Below are positions 16,651 through 25,028 of a DNA stretch of 64,000 nucleotides, piece by piece; the stretch's first letter is position 1, and each line of letters begins with the position of its first letter. The position numbers were made by a program, and so were the translations under genes. Origin of the DNA: Plantibacter sp. ME-Dv--P-122b (GTDB taxonomy: Bacteria > Actinomycetota > Actinomycetes > Actinomycetales > Microbacteriaceae); the NCBI RefSeq assembly GCF_030209375.1, contig NZ_JARVSC010000003.1, positions 682,001 through 746,000 on the forward strand, given 5' to 3'. The notes below the pieces were generated by a model. It searched no databases, had not been told where the DNA came from, and saw nothing but the letters and a program-made list of their open reading frames with translations.

Positions 16651-17492
16651 CAGCGGACCGCCGCTTCGGTCGAGACGAGCTGTTCGGCGACGAGCGCGTC
16701 GACGCTCGCCCGGATGCCGTCGAAGATGTCGCCGGCGCCGTAGTGGTCGAACTCGATGATCGCGAAGCGTGCCGAGGGGGCCGCCGCGATGGACTCGCGC
16801 AGCGGGACCTCGCCCTGCCCGAACGGTCGCTGGTCGAGACTCGTTGGCACGAAGGGTGCGGCGCCGGGGGCGAACGGGTCGGCGGGCAGCAGGCCGTCCT
16901 TGACGTGGAGCGCCTGGACGCGGTCGCCGAGGCGTCCGAGCAGCGCGGGGACGTCCTGACTGGCGGTCGCCGCCCAGAACAGGTCGACCTCGAGGGCGAC
17001 GTCGTCACGCAGCTGATCGGCGAAGACCTCGAACGCGCTGCGTCCGCCGAACGATGCGACGAATTCCTGGGAGTGGTTGTGGTACCCGACGCGGAGGCCG
17101 TGGTCGGCGGCGCGCTCCGCTGCGGCGTTCAGGCGGGACGCGGTGTCGGCGACGGCCGCTTCGTCGAGCCAGCGGTCGGGGCTGACGAACGCGTCGATGA
17201 CGATCTCGAGGCCGATGGCCTTCGCTGCCGCGAAGACCTCCTCCTGCGGGGCGACCGGCATGACCTGGTCGCCGAACCGGATCTCGTCGGAGAGGAGGGT
17301 CGCGTGCCCGGTGCGGGCGGCGAGCCCGTGGCGATCGAAGGCCTCGCGGAGCTGGGGTGCACGGGAGACGAAGTCGAAGGCTTCGACCTCGCGGATGCCC
17401 ATGCCGGCGAGCCGGGCGAGGGCGTCGTCGAGTCCCTGGTCGAGGTGCTCCTTGATGCTGTAGAGCTGCACGGAGAGCGCTGGTGCGGTCAT
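16650..17492 (-). CDS. Sugar phosphate isomerase/epimerase (TIM barrel, AP endonuclease 2 fold)
   Basis: 280-residue xylose-isomerase-like TIM barrel. Visible metal-site elements are LEIVIDAFVSPD, GLRVGYHNHSQEF (His-x-His pair), the VALEVDLFWA strand and the RFAIIEFDHYG Glu near the C-terminus, which together form the usual Glu-Asp-His-Glu metal site. Family members isomerise or epimerise keto-sugars and inositols or act as dehydratases. It sits between an MFS carrier and a Gfo/Idh dehydrogenase, the common three-gene layout of a small sugar catabolic unit. The ATG at 17492 is chosen where similarity begins (ALSVQLYSIKEHLDQGL). Confidence 0.88.
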   Translation of the reverse strand: MTAPALSVQLYSIKEHLDQGLDDALARLAGMGIREVEAFDFVSRAPQLREAFDRHGLAARTGHATLLSDEIRFGDQVMPVAPQEEVFAAAKAIGLEIVIDAFVSPDRWLDEAAVADTASRLNAAAERAADHGLRVGYHNHSQEFVASFGGRSAFEVFADQLRDDVALEVDLFWAATASQDVPALLGRLGDRVQALHVKDGLLPADPFAPGAAPFVPTSLDQRPFGQGEVPLRESIAAAPSARFAIIEFDHYGAGDIFDGIRASVDALVAEQLVSTEAAVR

Positions 17493-17580
17493 GGTGTTGC
17501 CGTCCGTTCTGACGCCGTCGTTGGCGTCGCTGGTGATGGAGTGGAGCTGGTGATCGGGGTGCGGGAGGCGGTGACCGGGG

Positions 17581-18942
17581 TCACCCACGGGTCGCGATCG
17601 ATCCGGTGATCGTCCCGTCGGCGTTCCGTGTCATGCGGTGTCGGACCGGCAGGATCGTCAGCGCGCCGAGCACCGCGATCACCCCGGCGCCCCAGAACAG
17701 GGCCGTGTAGTTGTTGCCGACCGCGCCGAGCCCGAGGAGGAACGCGCCCACCGCGCCGGCGAGCGACTGCGGCAGGGCGTTCGCGATGTTGAGGACGCCG
17801 AGGTCCTTCGCCGCGTCGTCGGGGTTCGGGAGGACGTCGACGACGAGGGCGGTGTCGACCGCGACGTACACGCCGTACGCCGCTCCCATGATCGCCTCGA
17901 CGACGTAGAACATGGGCACGGTCGTGGTGTGGGCGAGCAGGATGAGTCCGACCGCGAACACCACCGTGGAGCCGATGACGAACACCTTGCGGTTGAGCAT
18001 CCGGTCCGACAGCCAGCCGCCGAGCTTCGCGGTGATGACGAGCGCGATCGTGTAGATCAGCACACCCATGGTCAGGGTGTCGACCGCGCCCTGCTGCGAC
18101 AGCCCGACCTCCTCCTGCAGGAAGAACAGGCGGAACGCGACGAAGAGGAACGACGCGAGCGTCAGGAGGAAGCGCGACAGCCAGACCCAGCCGAAGTCCG
18201 GGTGCTTGAGCGGGTTCACCCAGAAGGTGAAGAGCAGGCCCTTCCAGCCGCCGACATCCGGTCGGGTCGTGATCGCGCGGTCCGGCAGGACGAAGCAGTA
18301 CAGCCACACGGTGATCAGTGCGAAGACGGCCGGAGCGACGAAGAGGAGCAGCATGTCGGTGACGAACCAGCTGGCCACGAAGGCCGCCGCGAGGATGCCG
18401 ACGTTCTGCATGACGCCGACGTTCGCGGACACGCTCCCGCGCTGCTCCGGCGGGACCTGGTCGGCGATCGTCGCGAGGAGCGGGCCGAGGATGGCGTTGC
18501 CGGTCAGCTGGGCGAGGCACCACCCGGCGATGAGGACCGGGACGTTCGGCGCGAGGGCGACGATCGTGAGCGACGCGACGAAGCCGATCGCGCCGAGGAA
18601 CATCCACGGGCGGCGGCGACCGAACCGCGAGAGGGTGAGGTCGGAGAGTCGGCCGATCACCGGGTTCGCGACGAGGGCGAACAGGGCGGCGATGGAGAGG
18701 ACGTTGCCGTTGACGACCGCCGCCTGGTCACCCGGGACGAGCTGCTGCGTCTTGAGCGCGAGGCTCACGGTGACCGGGGCGAGCAGGGCGACGAACAAGC
18801 CGAACTGGGCGAGCGCCATGGTGGTGACGACCCGTTTCGACGCCCGTTCCGTCGGTCCCGACGGGCCGGTGACGAGGCTGACGTAGGGGCCGCTCGAGGC
18901 GCGCTGGCCGGTGGGTTTGGGGCGGCGGGGTGGGTTGGACAT
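17581..18942 (-). CDS. MFS transporter, sugar/SLC45-like
   Basis: 453-residue membrane protein with 12 hydrophobic segments. The SDLTLSRFGRRRPWMFLG loop between segments 2 and 3 is the MFS signature in the form seen in GPH/SLC45-like sugar symporters. About 40 polar residues precede the first helix. It most likely imports the substrate of the isomerase and dehydrogenase encoded downstream. The ATG at 18942 has an AGAGGA ribosome site. A good sigma-70 type promoter is visible about 100 bases upstream. First gene of the operon with 88 bases to the isomerase. Confidence 0.9.
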   Translation of the reverse strand: MSNPPRRPKPTGQRASSGPYVSLVTGPSGPTERASKRVVTTMALAQFGLFVALLAPVTVSLALKTQQLVPGDQAAVVNGNVLSIAALFALVANPVIGRLSDLTLSRFGRRRPWMFLGAIGFVASLTIVALAPNVPVLIAGWCLAQLTGNAILGPLLATIADQVPPEQRGSVSANVGVMQNVGILAAAFVASWFVTDMLLLFVAPAVFALITVWLYCFVLPDRAITTRPDVGGWKGLLFTFWVNPLKHPDFGWVWLSRFLLTLASFLFVAFRLFFLQEEVGLSQQGAVDTLTMGVLIYTIALVITAKLGGWLSDRMLNRKVFVIGSTVVFAVGLILLAHTTTVPMFYVVEAIMGAAYGVYVAVDTALVVDVLPNPDDAAKDLGVLNIANALPQSLAGAVGAFLLGLGAVGNNYTALFWGAGVIAVLGALTILPVRHRMTRNADGTITGSIATRG

Positions 18943-19036
18943 CCGGGTTCCTCTCAACGCTGAGCTGCGGACCGGCTCTGGCCCGCGGGTGGTGCTGTCC
19001 TCACAGGATCGAGAAACCGATCACTGCACGGCTTTG

Positions 19037-19064
19037 AGTATAGACGCGAAACCCGAGCGGTCAA
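19037..19064 (-). promoter_or_regulatory. Sigma-70-like promoter of the MFS/isomerase/Gfo operon
   Basis: On the minus strand TTGACC (19059-19064) and TATACT (19037-19042) are separated by 16 bases, a near-consensus promoter about 95 bases before the MFS start. AT content around it is clearly higher than in flanking DNA. No palindromic operator was recognised in the 5' leader. Confidence 0.7.
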
Positions 19065-19097
19065 TAGGTTTTCACGAAACCTGTCGGTGGGGCTGAT

Positions 19098-19264
19098 GCC
19101 AGCGCGGTGCGCTGACGCGAGCGCGCCCCAGTCGCGTGAGCGCGGGTCTCCGGAGGGCCGCGCTCACGCGCCCGGGGCGCGCCCACGCCGATTCCCCAGC
19201 GCTCACGTCACCGCACCGCGCCGGGCCCCACAGACCCGCGCTCGGGTCAGCGCACCGCGCCGGC
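19098..19264. repeat. Inverted-end intergenic repeat (family A), copy 3, overlapping the TetR stop
   Basis: 167-bp element with left end GCCAGCGCGGTGCGCTGAC at 19098-19116 and right end GTCAGCGCACCGCGCCGGC at 19246-19264 (one mismatch). The right end overlaps the 3' end of the TetR gene and contains its stop codon, so the last residues of that protein are encoded by repeat sequence. Confidence 0.85.
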
Positions 19265-19840
19265 GTCGCCGACGAGGAGGGCCCAGGCACGCTCGAGGTC
19301 ACCGGCCATGTCGACGGACGGGTCGAGCGTCCACTGCACCTGGAGCCCATCGGCGAGGGCGACCATGACACGCGCCACGTGCTCGGGGTCGAGGTCCGCG
19401 GCGACCCGCCCGGAAGCCTGGCGATCCCGCACGACGTCGGCGATGCTCCGACGCACCGCCGTGACGTGATCGACGAAGAACCCGCGCACCGGGTGCTCCG
19501 CATCACCGGCGGCGGCCGCCATCGTCAGGTACAACTCGACGAGGCCCGGGACGTCGCTGTTGTGGCGCATGACCGCGACCAGACCCTCGATCGCGTCCTG
19601 CGACCCGGCCGCGGCGAACTCCTCGTAGTCGACGGCGTCGCGCTCCCGCAGGATCGCCGCGAACAGGTGCTCCTTGGATTCGAAGTAGTGCATGAGCCCC
19701 GGCAGACTGACGCCGACCTCACGCGCGACCTCACGGAGCGACGTCCCGCGGTACCCCTCGCGCGCGAACACCGCGAGCGCGACGCGCAGGATCTCCTCCC
19801 GGCGCGCAACGCCCTTCGCGTAGGAGCCCCGTGCCGTCAT
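19247..19840 (-). CDS. TetR family transcriptional regulator
   Basis: 197-residue repressor. Residues about 8-60 are the TetR helix-turn-helix (REEILRVALAVFAREGYRG then LREVAREVGVSLPGLMHYF), followed by a helical ligand domain with a C-terminal TetR_C region. Start ATG 19840 (MTARGSYAKG) is preferred over an in-frame ATG-like start at 19861. The final codons AGAVR and the TGA lie inside a family A repeat, suggesting the original 3' end was replaced or extended. The ligand is unknown; the upstream MFS operon is a possible target but runs on the same strand with its own promoter. Confidence 0.88.
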   Translation of the reverse strand: MTARGSYAKGVARREEILRVALAVFAREGYRGTSLREVAREVGVSLPGLMHYFESKEHLFAAILRERDAVDYEEFAAAGSQDAIEGLVAVMRHNSDVPGLVELYLTMAAAAGDAEHPVRGFFVDHVTAVRRSIADVVRDRQASGRVAADLDPEHVARVMVALADGLQVQWTLDPSVDMAGDLERAWALLVGDAGAVR

Positions 19841-19918
19841 GTGCCGATTGTAGGGCTGCACGACGACGGCGACGAGTGGAAGATCCCACCCGTCGCCGAG
19901 GTCGTCACGCGAGACGGA

Positions 19919-20010
19919 CCCGTTCGCAATTCAGGACGCTTCCGGCGCGCCGCGCCCTGACCACCACAGGACCGACCGACACGCCGAACCGGTCCTGAGT
20001 TGCGAACCGG
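19919..20010. terminator. Long imperfect hairpin after the GH51 gene (repeat family D)
   Basis: CCGTTCGCAATTCAGGAC (19920-19937) pairs with GTCCTGAGTTGCGAACCGG (19992-20010) with two mismatches, giving an 18-19 bp stem around a 54-bp loop that is itself GC-rich. It starts 64 bases beyond the GH51 stop codon (20075) on the minus strand and lies before the TetR start, so it could end GH51 transcription. No T-tract follows. It is built like the family C hairpins but with a different sequence. Confidence 0.5.
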
Positions 20011-20074
20011 AGCACCCGTCATCCGCAGCCGACAACGCAGTAAGCAGCCCACACACCACAGCCCGCATCCCGAC

Positions 20075-21583
20075 TCAGGCGCCGAGCGCGACCGCCGTCC
20101 ACGACACGGGCGGGAGCGTGATCGTCAGGGTGCCGTCAGCGAGCGACGCGCTCTCGTTCGCGACGAGGCCGACGCGCTCGCGGTCGTCGATCGTGTTCTT
20201 CGCGTAGACGTCCTCGTCGTGGATGCCGTTCGCCTCGACGATCGAACCGACGCCGAGCGCCGAGACGTCGACGGTCACCGTGATCGCCTCGTCCTGGTGA
20301 CGGTTCACGAGGAAGACGGCCGCGGTCCCGGCCTCGGCGTCGTACGTCGCGACCGAGTCGACGAGCGGTGCGTCTCCATGGATCTTCGTGGTGTAGCTGC
20401 CGACCTCGATGCGCGGCGCGATCACGACGCCCGACGCGAGCCGGCTCGTGACCGAGAACGGGAAGAACGTCGTCTGCCGCCAGGCACCGCCACCCGGCTC
20501 GGTCATGATCGGGGCGATGACGTTCACGAGCTGCGCGAGGCTCGCCGACCCGACGCGGTCGCTGTGCTTGAGGAGCGTCATGAGCAGGTTGCCGAACACG
20601 ACCGCGTCGGCGACCGAGTAGACGTCCTCGATGAGGCGGGGCGCGTAGGCCCACTCCTCGATCGTGCCCTCGATCGCGTTCCACTCGTCGAGGTACCAGA
20701 CGTTCCACTCGTCGAAGGAGAGCTGGATCTGCTTGTCGGAGTGACGCTTGTGCTGCACGTGGTCGGCGGCCGCGACGACCGTCCGGATGAAGTACTCCAT
20801 GTTGAGGGACGACGCGAGGAACGACCCGAGGTCACCGTCGCGCTCCTGGTAGTACGCGTGGCAGGAGATGTAGTCCACCGAGTCGAAACTGTGCTCGAGG
20901 ACGGTGCGTTCCCAGTCGCCGAAGGTCGGCATCGAGGAGCTCGACGAACCGCAGACGACGAGTTCGAGCTTCGGGTCGACCATCTTCATCGCCGACGCGG
21001 TGCGGGCCGCGAGCTTGCCGTAGTCGTCGGCCGACATGGCGCCGACCTGCCACGGCCCGTCCATCTCGTTGCCGAGACACCACATGCGGATGCCGTAGGG
21101 CTCGGGCGCACCGTTCGCGACCCGCTGGTCGGACAGCGCCGTACCGCTCGGGTGGTTCGTGTACTCGAGGAGGTCGAGCGCTTCGAGCACCCCGCGCGTG
21201 CCGAGGTTGACGGCCATCATCATCTCGCTGCCGGTGAGCTTGCACCACTTGGCGAACTCGTCGACGCCGACCTGGTTGGTCTCGAGCGAGTGCCAGGCCA
21301 GGTCGCGGCGCACGGGGCGGCTCTCGCGCGGCCCGACGCCGTCCTCCCAGCGGTAGCCGGAGACGAAGTTGCCGCCGGGGTAGCGGATGGTGCTCGTGCC
21401 GAGCTCGGAGACGAGGTCGACGACGTCGCCGCGGAAACCGTCGGCATCGGCGGTGGGGTGGCCGGGCTCGTAGATGCCGTCGTAGACGCAGCGGCCCAGG
21501 TGCTCCACGAACGAGCCGAAGATTCGGCGGTTGACGGGGGCGACCGTGACGTTCGGGTCGATGGCGATGCGTGCGGTGGTCAT
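20075..21583 (-). CDS. Alpha-L-arabinofuranosidase, glycoside hydrolase family 51
   Basis: 502-residue intracellular enzyme (no signal peptide) that releases L-arabinose from arabino-oligosaccharides by a retaining mechanism. The acid/base Glu173 lies in WCLGNEMDGPW and the nucleophile Glu292 in LSFDEWNVWY, both typical of GH51; the C-terminal part forms the beta-sandwich. Length is normal for the family. The start ATG 21583 directly follows the family N-terminus (TTARIAIDPNVTVAPVNRRI). An inverted pair of ACAACGTT boxes lies 33-63 bases upstream and the two LacI regulators follow on the same strand. Liberated arabinose would feed the araBDA genes 20 kb away. Confidence 0.95.
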   Translation of the reverse strand: MTTARIAIDPNVTVAPVNRRIFGSFVEHLGRCVYDGIYEPGHPTADADGFRGDVVDLVSELGTSTIRYPGGNFVSGYRWEDGVGPRESRPVRRDLAWHSLETNQVGVDEFAKWCKLTGSEMMMAVNLGTRGVLEALDLLEYTNHPSGTALSDQRVANGAPEPYGIRMWCLGNEMDGPWQVGAMSADDYGKLAARTASAMKMVDPKLELVVCGSSSSSMPTFGDWERTVLEHSFDSVDYISCHAYYQERDGDLGSFLASSLNMEYFIRTVVAAADHVQHKRHSDKQIQLSFDEWNVWYLDEWNAIEGTIEEWAYAPRLIEDVYSVADAVVFGNLLMTLLKHSDRVGSASLAQLVNVIAPIMTEPGGGAWRQTTFFPFSVTSRLASGVVIAPRIEVGSYTTKIHGDAPLVDSVATYDAEAGTAAVFLVNRHQDEAITVTVDVSALGVGSIVEANGIHDEDVYAKNTIDDRERVGLVANESASLADGTLTITLPPVSWTAVALGA

Positions 21584-21615
21584 TGGGTCCTCTCCGGGGA
21601 CGTCGTCGTCCAGAT

Positions 21616-21646
21616 TTCTACAACGTTGAAGGTAAACGTTGTAGAA
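21616..21646. promoter_or_regulatory. Perfect 12-bp inverted repeat operator before GH51
   Basis: TTCTACAACGTT (21616-21627) and AACGTTGTAGAA (21635-21646) are exact reverse complements separated by 7 bases, and each arm is centred on AACGTT, the LacI-family core. It lies 33-63 bases before the GH51 ATG. The same box occurs before araB (43577) and before the LacI gene ending at 21673 (22770). Confidence 0.8.
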
Positions 21647-21672
21647 CAGTCTCATGTGCCGATCGGCAGCTG

Positions 21673-22725
21673 TCAAGACACGGCTGCAGGTGGGGAGTCG
21701 GTGTCGAGGGACGGGGACGCGGTCGACTCTCGTCGCACCAGTTCGAAGTCGGCGTAGACGCGACGGGGTGGCACGTCGTCGACACCTCCGGCGATCCGCT
21801 CGACGAGCAGCGAGACCGCGGTCCGGGCGATCTGCTCCCGCCCCGGTGCGATCGTCGACAGCGATGGCAGCGAATACCGGCCCTCGTCGATGTCGTCGAA
21901 GCCGATGATCGCGACCTCGTCGGGCATGGCGACGCCTCGCTCACTCAGGACGCGCATGGCTCCGAGTGCCAGGGCGTCGTTGAACGCGACGATGCCGTCG
22001 AACGCGACACCCTCGTCGAGCATCGCGCGCATCGCGACCGCTCCGTCGAAGCGACCCCAGATCGGGACCTCGCGGACGAGCTCCGGGTCGAACACCATGC
22101 CGGCGGCCTCCAGCGCGGCTCGGTACCCGGCGAGGCGCAGACTGGCCGAACTGACGATGTCGGCGCGGTGTGCTCCGAAGGCGACGATCCGTGACCGACC
22201 GAGACCGATCAGGTGCTCCGTCGCGGCACGCGCACCCTCGGTGTTGCGCATCGTCACGTGGTCGTTCGGAGCGTTGAACATCCGTTCACCGAGGAGCACC
22301 ATGGGGATGGTGACCTCTTCCACGACGGCGAGGTCCTCGTCGCCGAGGCGGAGCGCGCTGTAGAGGACGCCGTCGACCGCACGGAGTCGTGCACCGCGTA
22401 CGAGCTCGGCCTCGCGTGCCCGGTCGCCGCCGCTCAGCTCGATCAGCACCGACAGGCCGAGTTGGTCGGCCGCGTGCATGACAGCGTCGGCGAGCTCGGC
22501 GAAGTAGGAGTTCCGGAGGTCGGGGATGATCAGGCTGATGACGCCGGACCGGCCGGAGCGGAGCCCGCGTGCGGAGAGGTTGGGGCGGTAGCCGAGCTCG
22601 GCGATCGCCGCGAGCACCCGCTCCTTCGTCGCCTGCTTGATGTGGGGGTAGTCGTTGACGACGTTCGAGACGGTCTTGGCGGAGACCCCGGCGAGCTTCG
22701 CCACATCGTGCAGGGTGATCGCCAT
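21673..22725 (-). CDS. LacI family regulator, probable arabinose repressor (copy 1)
   Basis: 350-residue LacI-type repressor. The N-terminal helix-turn-helix (LHDVAKLAGVSAKTVSNVVN, residues 4-23) is followed by the hinge helix LSARGLRSGRSGV and a periplasmic-binding-like sensor domain (NDALALGAM and IIGFDDIDEGRYSLP are typical). It is encoded directly upstream of the GH51 gene and a TACAACGTTGAA box lies about 45 bases before its own ATG, so it probably represses itself, GH51 and araBDA with arabinose as inducer. Its paralog ends just upstream. Start ATG 22725 follows a GAGGAGG ribosome site. Confidence 0.9.
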   Translation of the reverse strand: MAITLHDVAKLAGVSAKTVSNVVNDYPHIKQATKERVLAAIAELGYRPNLSARGLRSGRSGVISLIIPDLRNSYFAELADAVMHAADQLGLSVLIELSGGDRAREAELVRGARLRAVDGVLYSALRLGDEDLAVVEEVTIPMVLLGERMFNAPNDHVTMRNTEGARAATEHLIGLGRSRIVAFGAHRADIVSSASLRLAGYRAALEAAGMVFDPELVREVPIWGRFDGAVAMRAMLDEGVAFDGIVAFNDALALGAMRVLSERGVAMPDEVAIIGFDDIDEGRYSLPSLSTIAPGREQIARTAVSLLVERIAGGVDDVPPRRVYADFELVRRESTASPSLDTDSPPAAVS

Positions 22726-22768
22726 GGTCCTCCTCGACGGCGGCATCCTCGGCCGCCCTGTACGCACT

Positions 22769-22783
22769 CTACAACGTTGAAGG
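22769..22783. promoter_or_regulatory. LacI-type box CTACAACGTTGAAGG between the tandem LacI genes
   Basis: The box TACAACGTTGAA (22770-22781) overlaps the stop codon of the upstream LacI gene and sits about 45 bases before the downstream LacI start. Its left half matches the araB and GH51 operators exactly; the right half is imperfect. Autoregulation is inferred. Confidence 0.6.
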
Positions 22784-23821
22784 AGCGGCCCTGGGTCGGG
22801 GCTCGTGAGCGGTGGCGGAGCCGGTGGACTCCCTCGGGACGACGCGGAAGCCGCTGACGATCGCGCGCGGTGCCGCCGGCTGCCCGGGCTCGGCGATCCG
22901 CTCGATCAGCAGCTCGACAGCACGCTCGGCGATCTCCTCCCGGCCGATGTCGACCGTGGACAGGGTCGGGAGGGCGTAGCGCGTCTCGTCCAGGTCGTCG
23001 AAGCCGATGATCGCGACGTCGTCGGGGATGCGGAGTCCGGCATCCTGGAGGACGCGCATGGCGCCGAGGGCCATCGCGTCGTTGAAGGCGACGACGCCGT
23101 CGAACGGGAGACCCGCGGCGATGACCTCGCGCATCGCGTTCGCCCCGTCGCTGCGATGCCAGCTGACGACGGTGCTGACGTAGGCGGGATCGGCCGGGAT
23201 ACCGGCGGCTTCGAGCGCCTCGCGATACCCCTGGAGGCGGAGGGCGGCCGGTCCCAGGGTGTCGTGCGGGTCGGTGCCGAGTGCGACGATGCGGCGCCTG
23301 CCCTGCGCGAGCAGGTGTTCGGTCGCCGCGCGGGCGCCGTCGACGTTCGCCATCGTCACGTGGTCGCGGTCGCCGTCGAACAATTGCTCGCCGAGGATCA
23401 CCATGGGCCCGTCCGGGAGTAGCGCGCTGTCCTCTCGGTCGAGGCTGAGCGGGCTGTAGAGGATGCCGTCGACGAGCTGCATGCGCGGCCCGCGGAGGAT
23501 CTCGAGCTCGACGTCGCGTCCGCCGGCGACCTGCTCGATGAGCACCGAGAGTCCGCGCGCACGGGCCTGACGCATGACCGCGTCCGCGAGCTCTGCGAAG
23601 TAGGCGTTGCGGAGGTCGGGGATGATGAGGCTGATCACGCCGGACCGGCCTGAGCGGAGACTCCGGGCCGAGAGGTTGGGGCGGTAGCCGAGCTCGGCGA
23701 TCGCACGCTCGACCTTGGCCCGTGTCGCGTCGCTCACGTGCGGGTAGTCGTTGACGACGTTCGAGACGGTCTTGATCGAGACGCCCGCGCGTGCGGCGAC
23801 GTCGTGCATCGTGATCGACAC
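22769..23821 (-). CDS. LacI family regulator, tandem paralog (copy 2)
   Basis: Also 350 residues, with a nearly identical helix-turn-helix and hinge (VSIKTVSNVVNDYPHVSDAT, LSARSLRSGRSGVISLIIPD) to the downstream LacI protein but a more diverged ligand domain. The two therefore likely recognise the same operator but may sense different sugars. Its TAG stop lies inside the TACAACGTTG box that serves the downstream gene, so the two genes are separated by only 43 bases and the second has its own control site. ATG 23821; the sequence just upstream lacks a strong ribosome site apart from GGGGGAGGAGA. Confidence 0.88.
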   Translation of the reverse strand: MSITMHDVAARAGVSIKTVSNVVNDYPHVSDATRAKVERAIAELGYRPNLSARSLRSGRSGVISLIIPDLRNAYFAELADAVMRQARARGLSVLIEQVAGGRDVELEILRGPRMQLVDGILYSPLSLDREDSALLPDGPMVILGEQLFDGDRDHVTMANVDGARAATEHLLAQGRRRIVALGTDPHDTLGPAALRLQGYREALEAAGIPADPAYVSTVVSWHRSDGANAMREVIAAGLPFDGVVAFNDAMALGAMRVLQDAGLRIPDDVAIIGFDDLDETRYALPTLSTVDIGREEIAERAVELLIERIAEPGQPAAPRAIVSGFRVVPRESTGSATAHEPRPRAAPSTL

Positions 23822-23891
23822 GCGTCTCCTCCCCCGGCCGGCTCCCGGCTGTCAGCAGACTACCGCCCCACCGGCACGGGGTGTCGTGGCC

Positions 23892-24019
23892 GCCAGCGCG
23901 GTGCGCTGACGCGAGCGCGGGTCTGTGGCGTGAGCGCGGGCCTCCGGAGGGGCGCGCCCACGCGGAGGACCCGCGCTCACGCCGGACCGGGCGGTCTGGG
24001 GTCAGCGCACCGCGCTGGC
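23892..24019. repeat. Inverted-end intergenic repeat (family A), copy 4
   Basis: A 128-bp copy, shorter than the others, with perfect 19-bp inverted ends (GCCAGCGCGGTGCGCTGAC at 23892-23910 and its reverse complement at 24001-24019). It lies 64 bases after the PAP2 stop codon and 70 bases before the LacI start. Confidence 0.85.
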
Positions 24020-24083
24020 GTCAGGACGGAACACGGACGACGAGCGCTGGACGACCGGCATCGAGCGACGGGCGTCCACTCGG

Positions 24084-24869
24084 TCAGCCGTCGGTCAGCG
24101 GGACCCGTTTCTTCGGTTCGGTCGACATGCGCTGCAGCAACGGCACGGCGATGATGAGCGCGACACCGGCACCGAGCAACAGCCCACCGATCGTGTCGCT
24201 CACCCAGTGGGCGCCGAGATAGGTCCGCGACAGCATCATCAGCAGCGTGTAGGCGACGCCGATCAACCACACCCAGACCCGCGGGAAGATGATCCCGAAC
24301 GCGACGGCGATGGTCGCCGCGTTCGCGCTGTGCCCCGAGGGGAACGAGCCAAAGTCCGCGTGGACGAGGATGTCCTCGGGCCGCGATCGACCGACGATGT
24401 TCTTGATGATCTGTACCGCTCCTGCGCTCAGGGCGGAGACGATCGCGAAGTACAGGGCGGCCCACGGTCGGCGAAGCAGCAGGAGGACGGCGATCCCGAG
24501 CAGCGGCACGACGAAGATCGCGACGACCCCGCCACCGAGCCAGTTCATGACGAGCGCAGCCTGGACGAGCCACGGCGAACGCTCCTCGAGGACCTCCTGC
24601 ATCCACTCCTCGTCGAACCCGAACGGGGCGTTCGGACCACGCTGGAAGAGCAGCACGCCGAGCAGGAGGACGAGGACCACGGCGATCGCGCCGCTGATCA
24701 ATGGCCACCGTCGGGAGACCTTCGCGGCGAGCTTCGGATCGGGCCGGATCGACGCCGGGTCCGGATCCATCGCGAGCGCACCCGACTCGTCGAGCGCGGG
24801 CGAAACTGCCTCGTGCACCTCGGGAGCCGGTGCAGCTGCTGGGTCGTCGTGGTCGTCGGGTGCCGTCAT
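24084..24869 (-). CDS. PAP2 superfamily phosphatase (membrane)
   Basis: 261-residue membrane protein. A 60-residue acidic, Pro/Ala-rich cytoplasmic tail precedes about six transmembrane helices. The three PAP2 motifs are present: KNIVGRSRP, PSGHSAN and SRTYLGAHWVSD, which supply the phosphate-binding Lys/Arg and the two catalytic histidines. Family members dephosphorylate undecaprenyl pyrophosphate, phosphatidic acid or phosphatidylglycerol phosphate; the exact substrate cannot be told. ATG 24869. Divergent from the YchJ-family gene. Confidence 0.9.
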   Translation of the reverse strand: MTAPDDHDDPAAAPAPEVHEAVSPALDESGALAMDPDPASIRPDPKLAAKVSRRWPLISGAIAVVLVLLLGVLLFQRGPNAPFGFDEEWMQEVLEERSPWLVQAALVMNWLGGGVVAIFVVPLLGIAVLLLLRRPWAALYFAIVSALSAGAVQIIKNIVGRSRPEDILVHADFGSFPSGHSANAATIAVAFGIIFPRVWVWLIGVAYTLLMMLSRTYLGAHWVSDTIGGLLLGAGVALIIAVPLLQRMSTEPKKRVPLTDG

Positions 24870-25028
24870 CGTCCCATCATGCCGTGTCGGGCATGTCTCA
24901 CGCGTGGGCTTGCGCCAGGAGGATGACGCCCTGATCGCCGCGTCGATGCACCTCTGGACTCGCGCTGACGGGCAGGAGCGACCGACGTCCGACGAGAACG
25001 ACCCGCGGGCCTGGCGGGCGATACTGGA

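Noticed and set aside
13939-16743. Very long open frame on the plus strand across photolyase and Gfo/Idh genes
   Set aside because: It is antisense to two clear genes, rich in Arg/Gly/Asp repeats with no domain, and is a normal by-product of high GC content.
21673-23821. Tandem LacI genes as an assembly duplication
   Set aside because: The two copies differ at many positions throughout the sensor domain and have different flanks.
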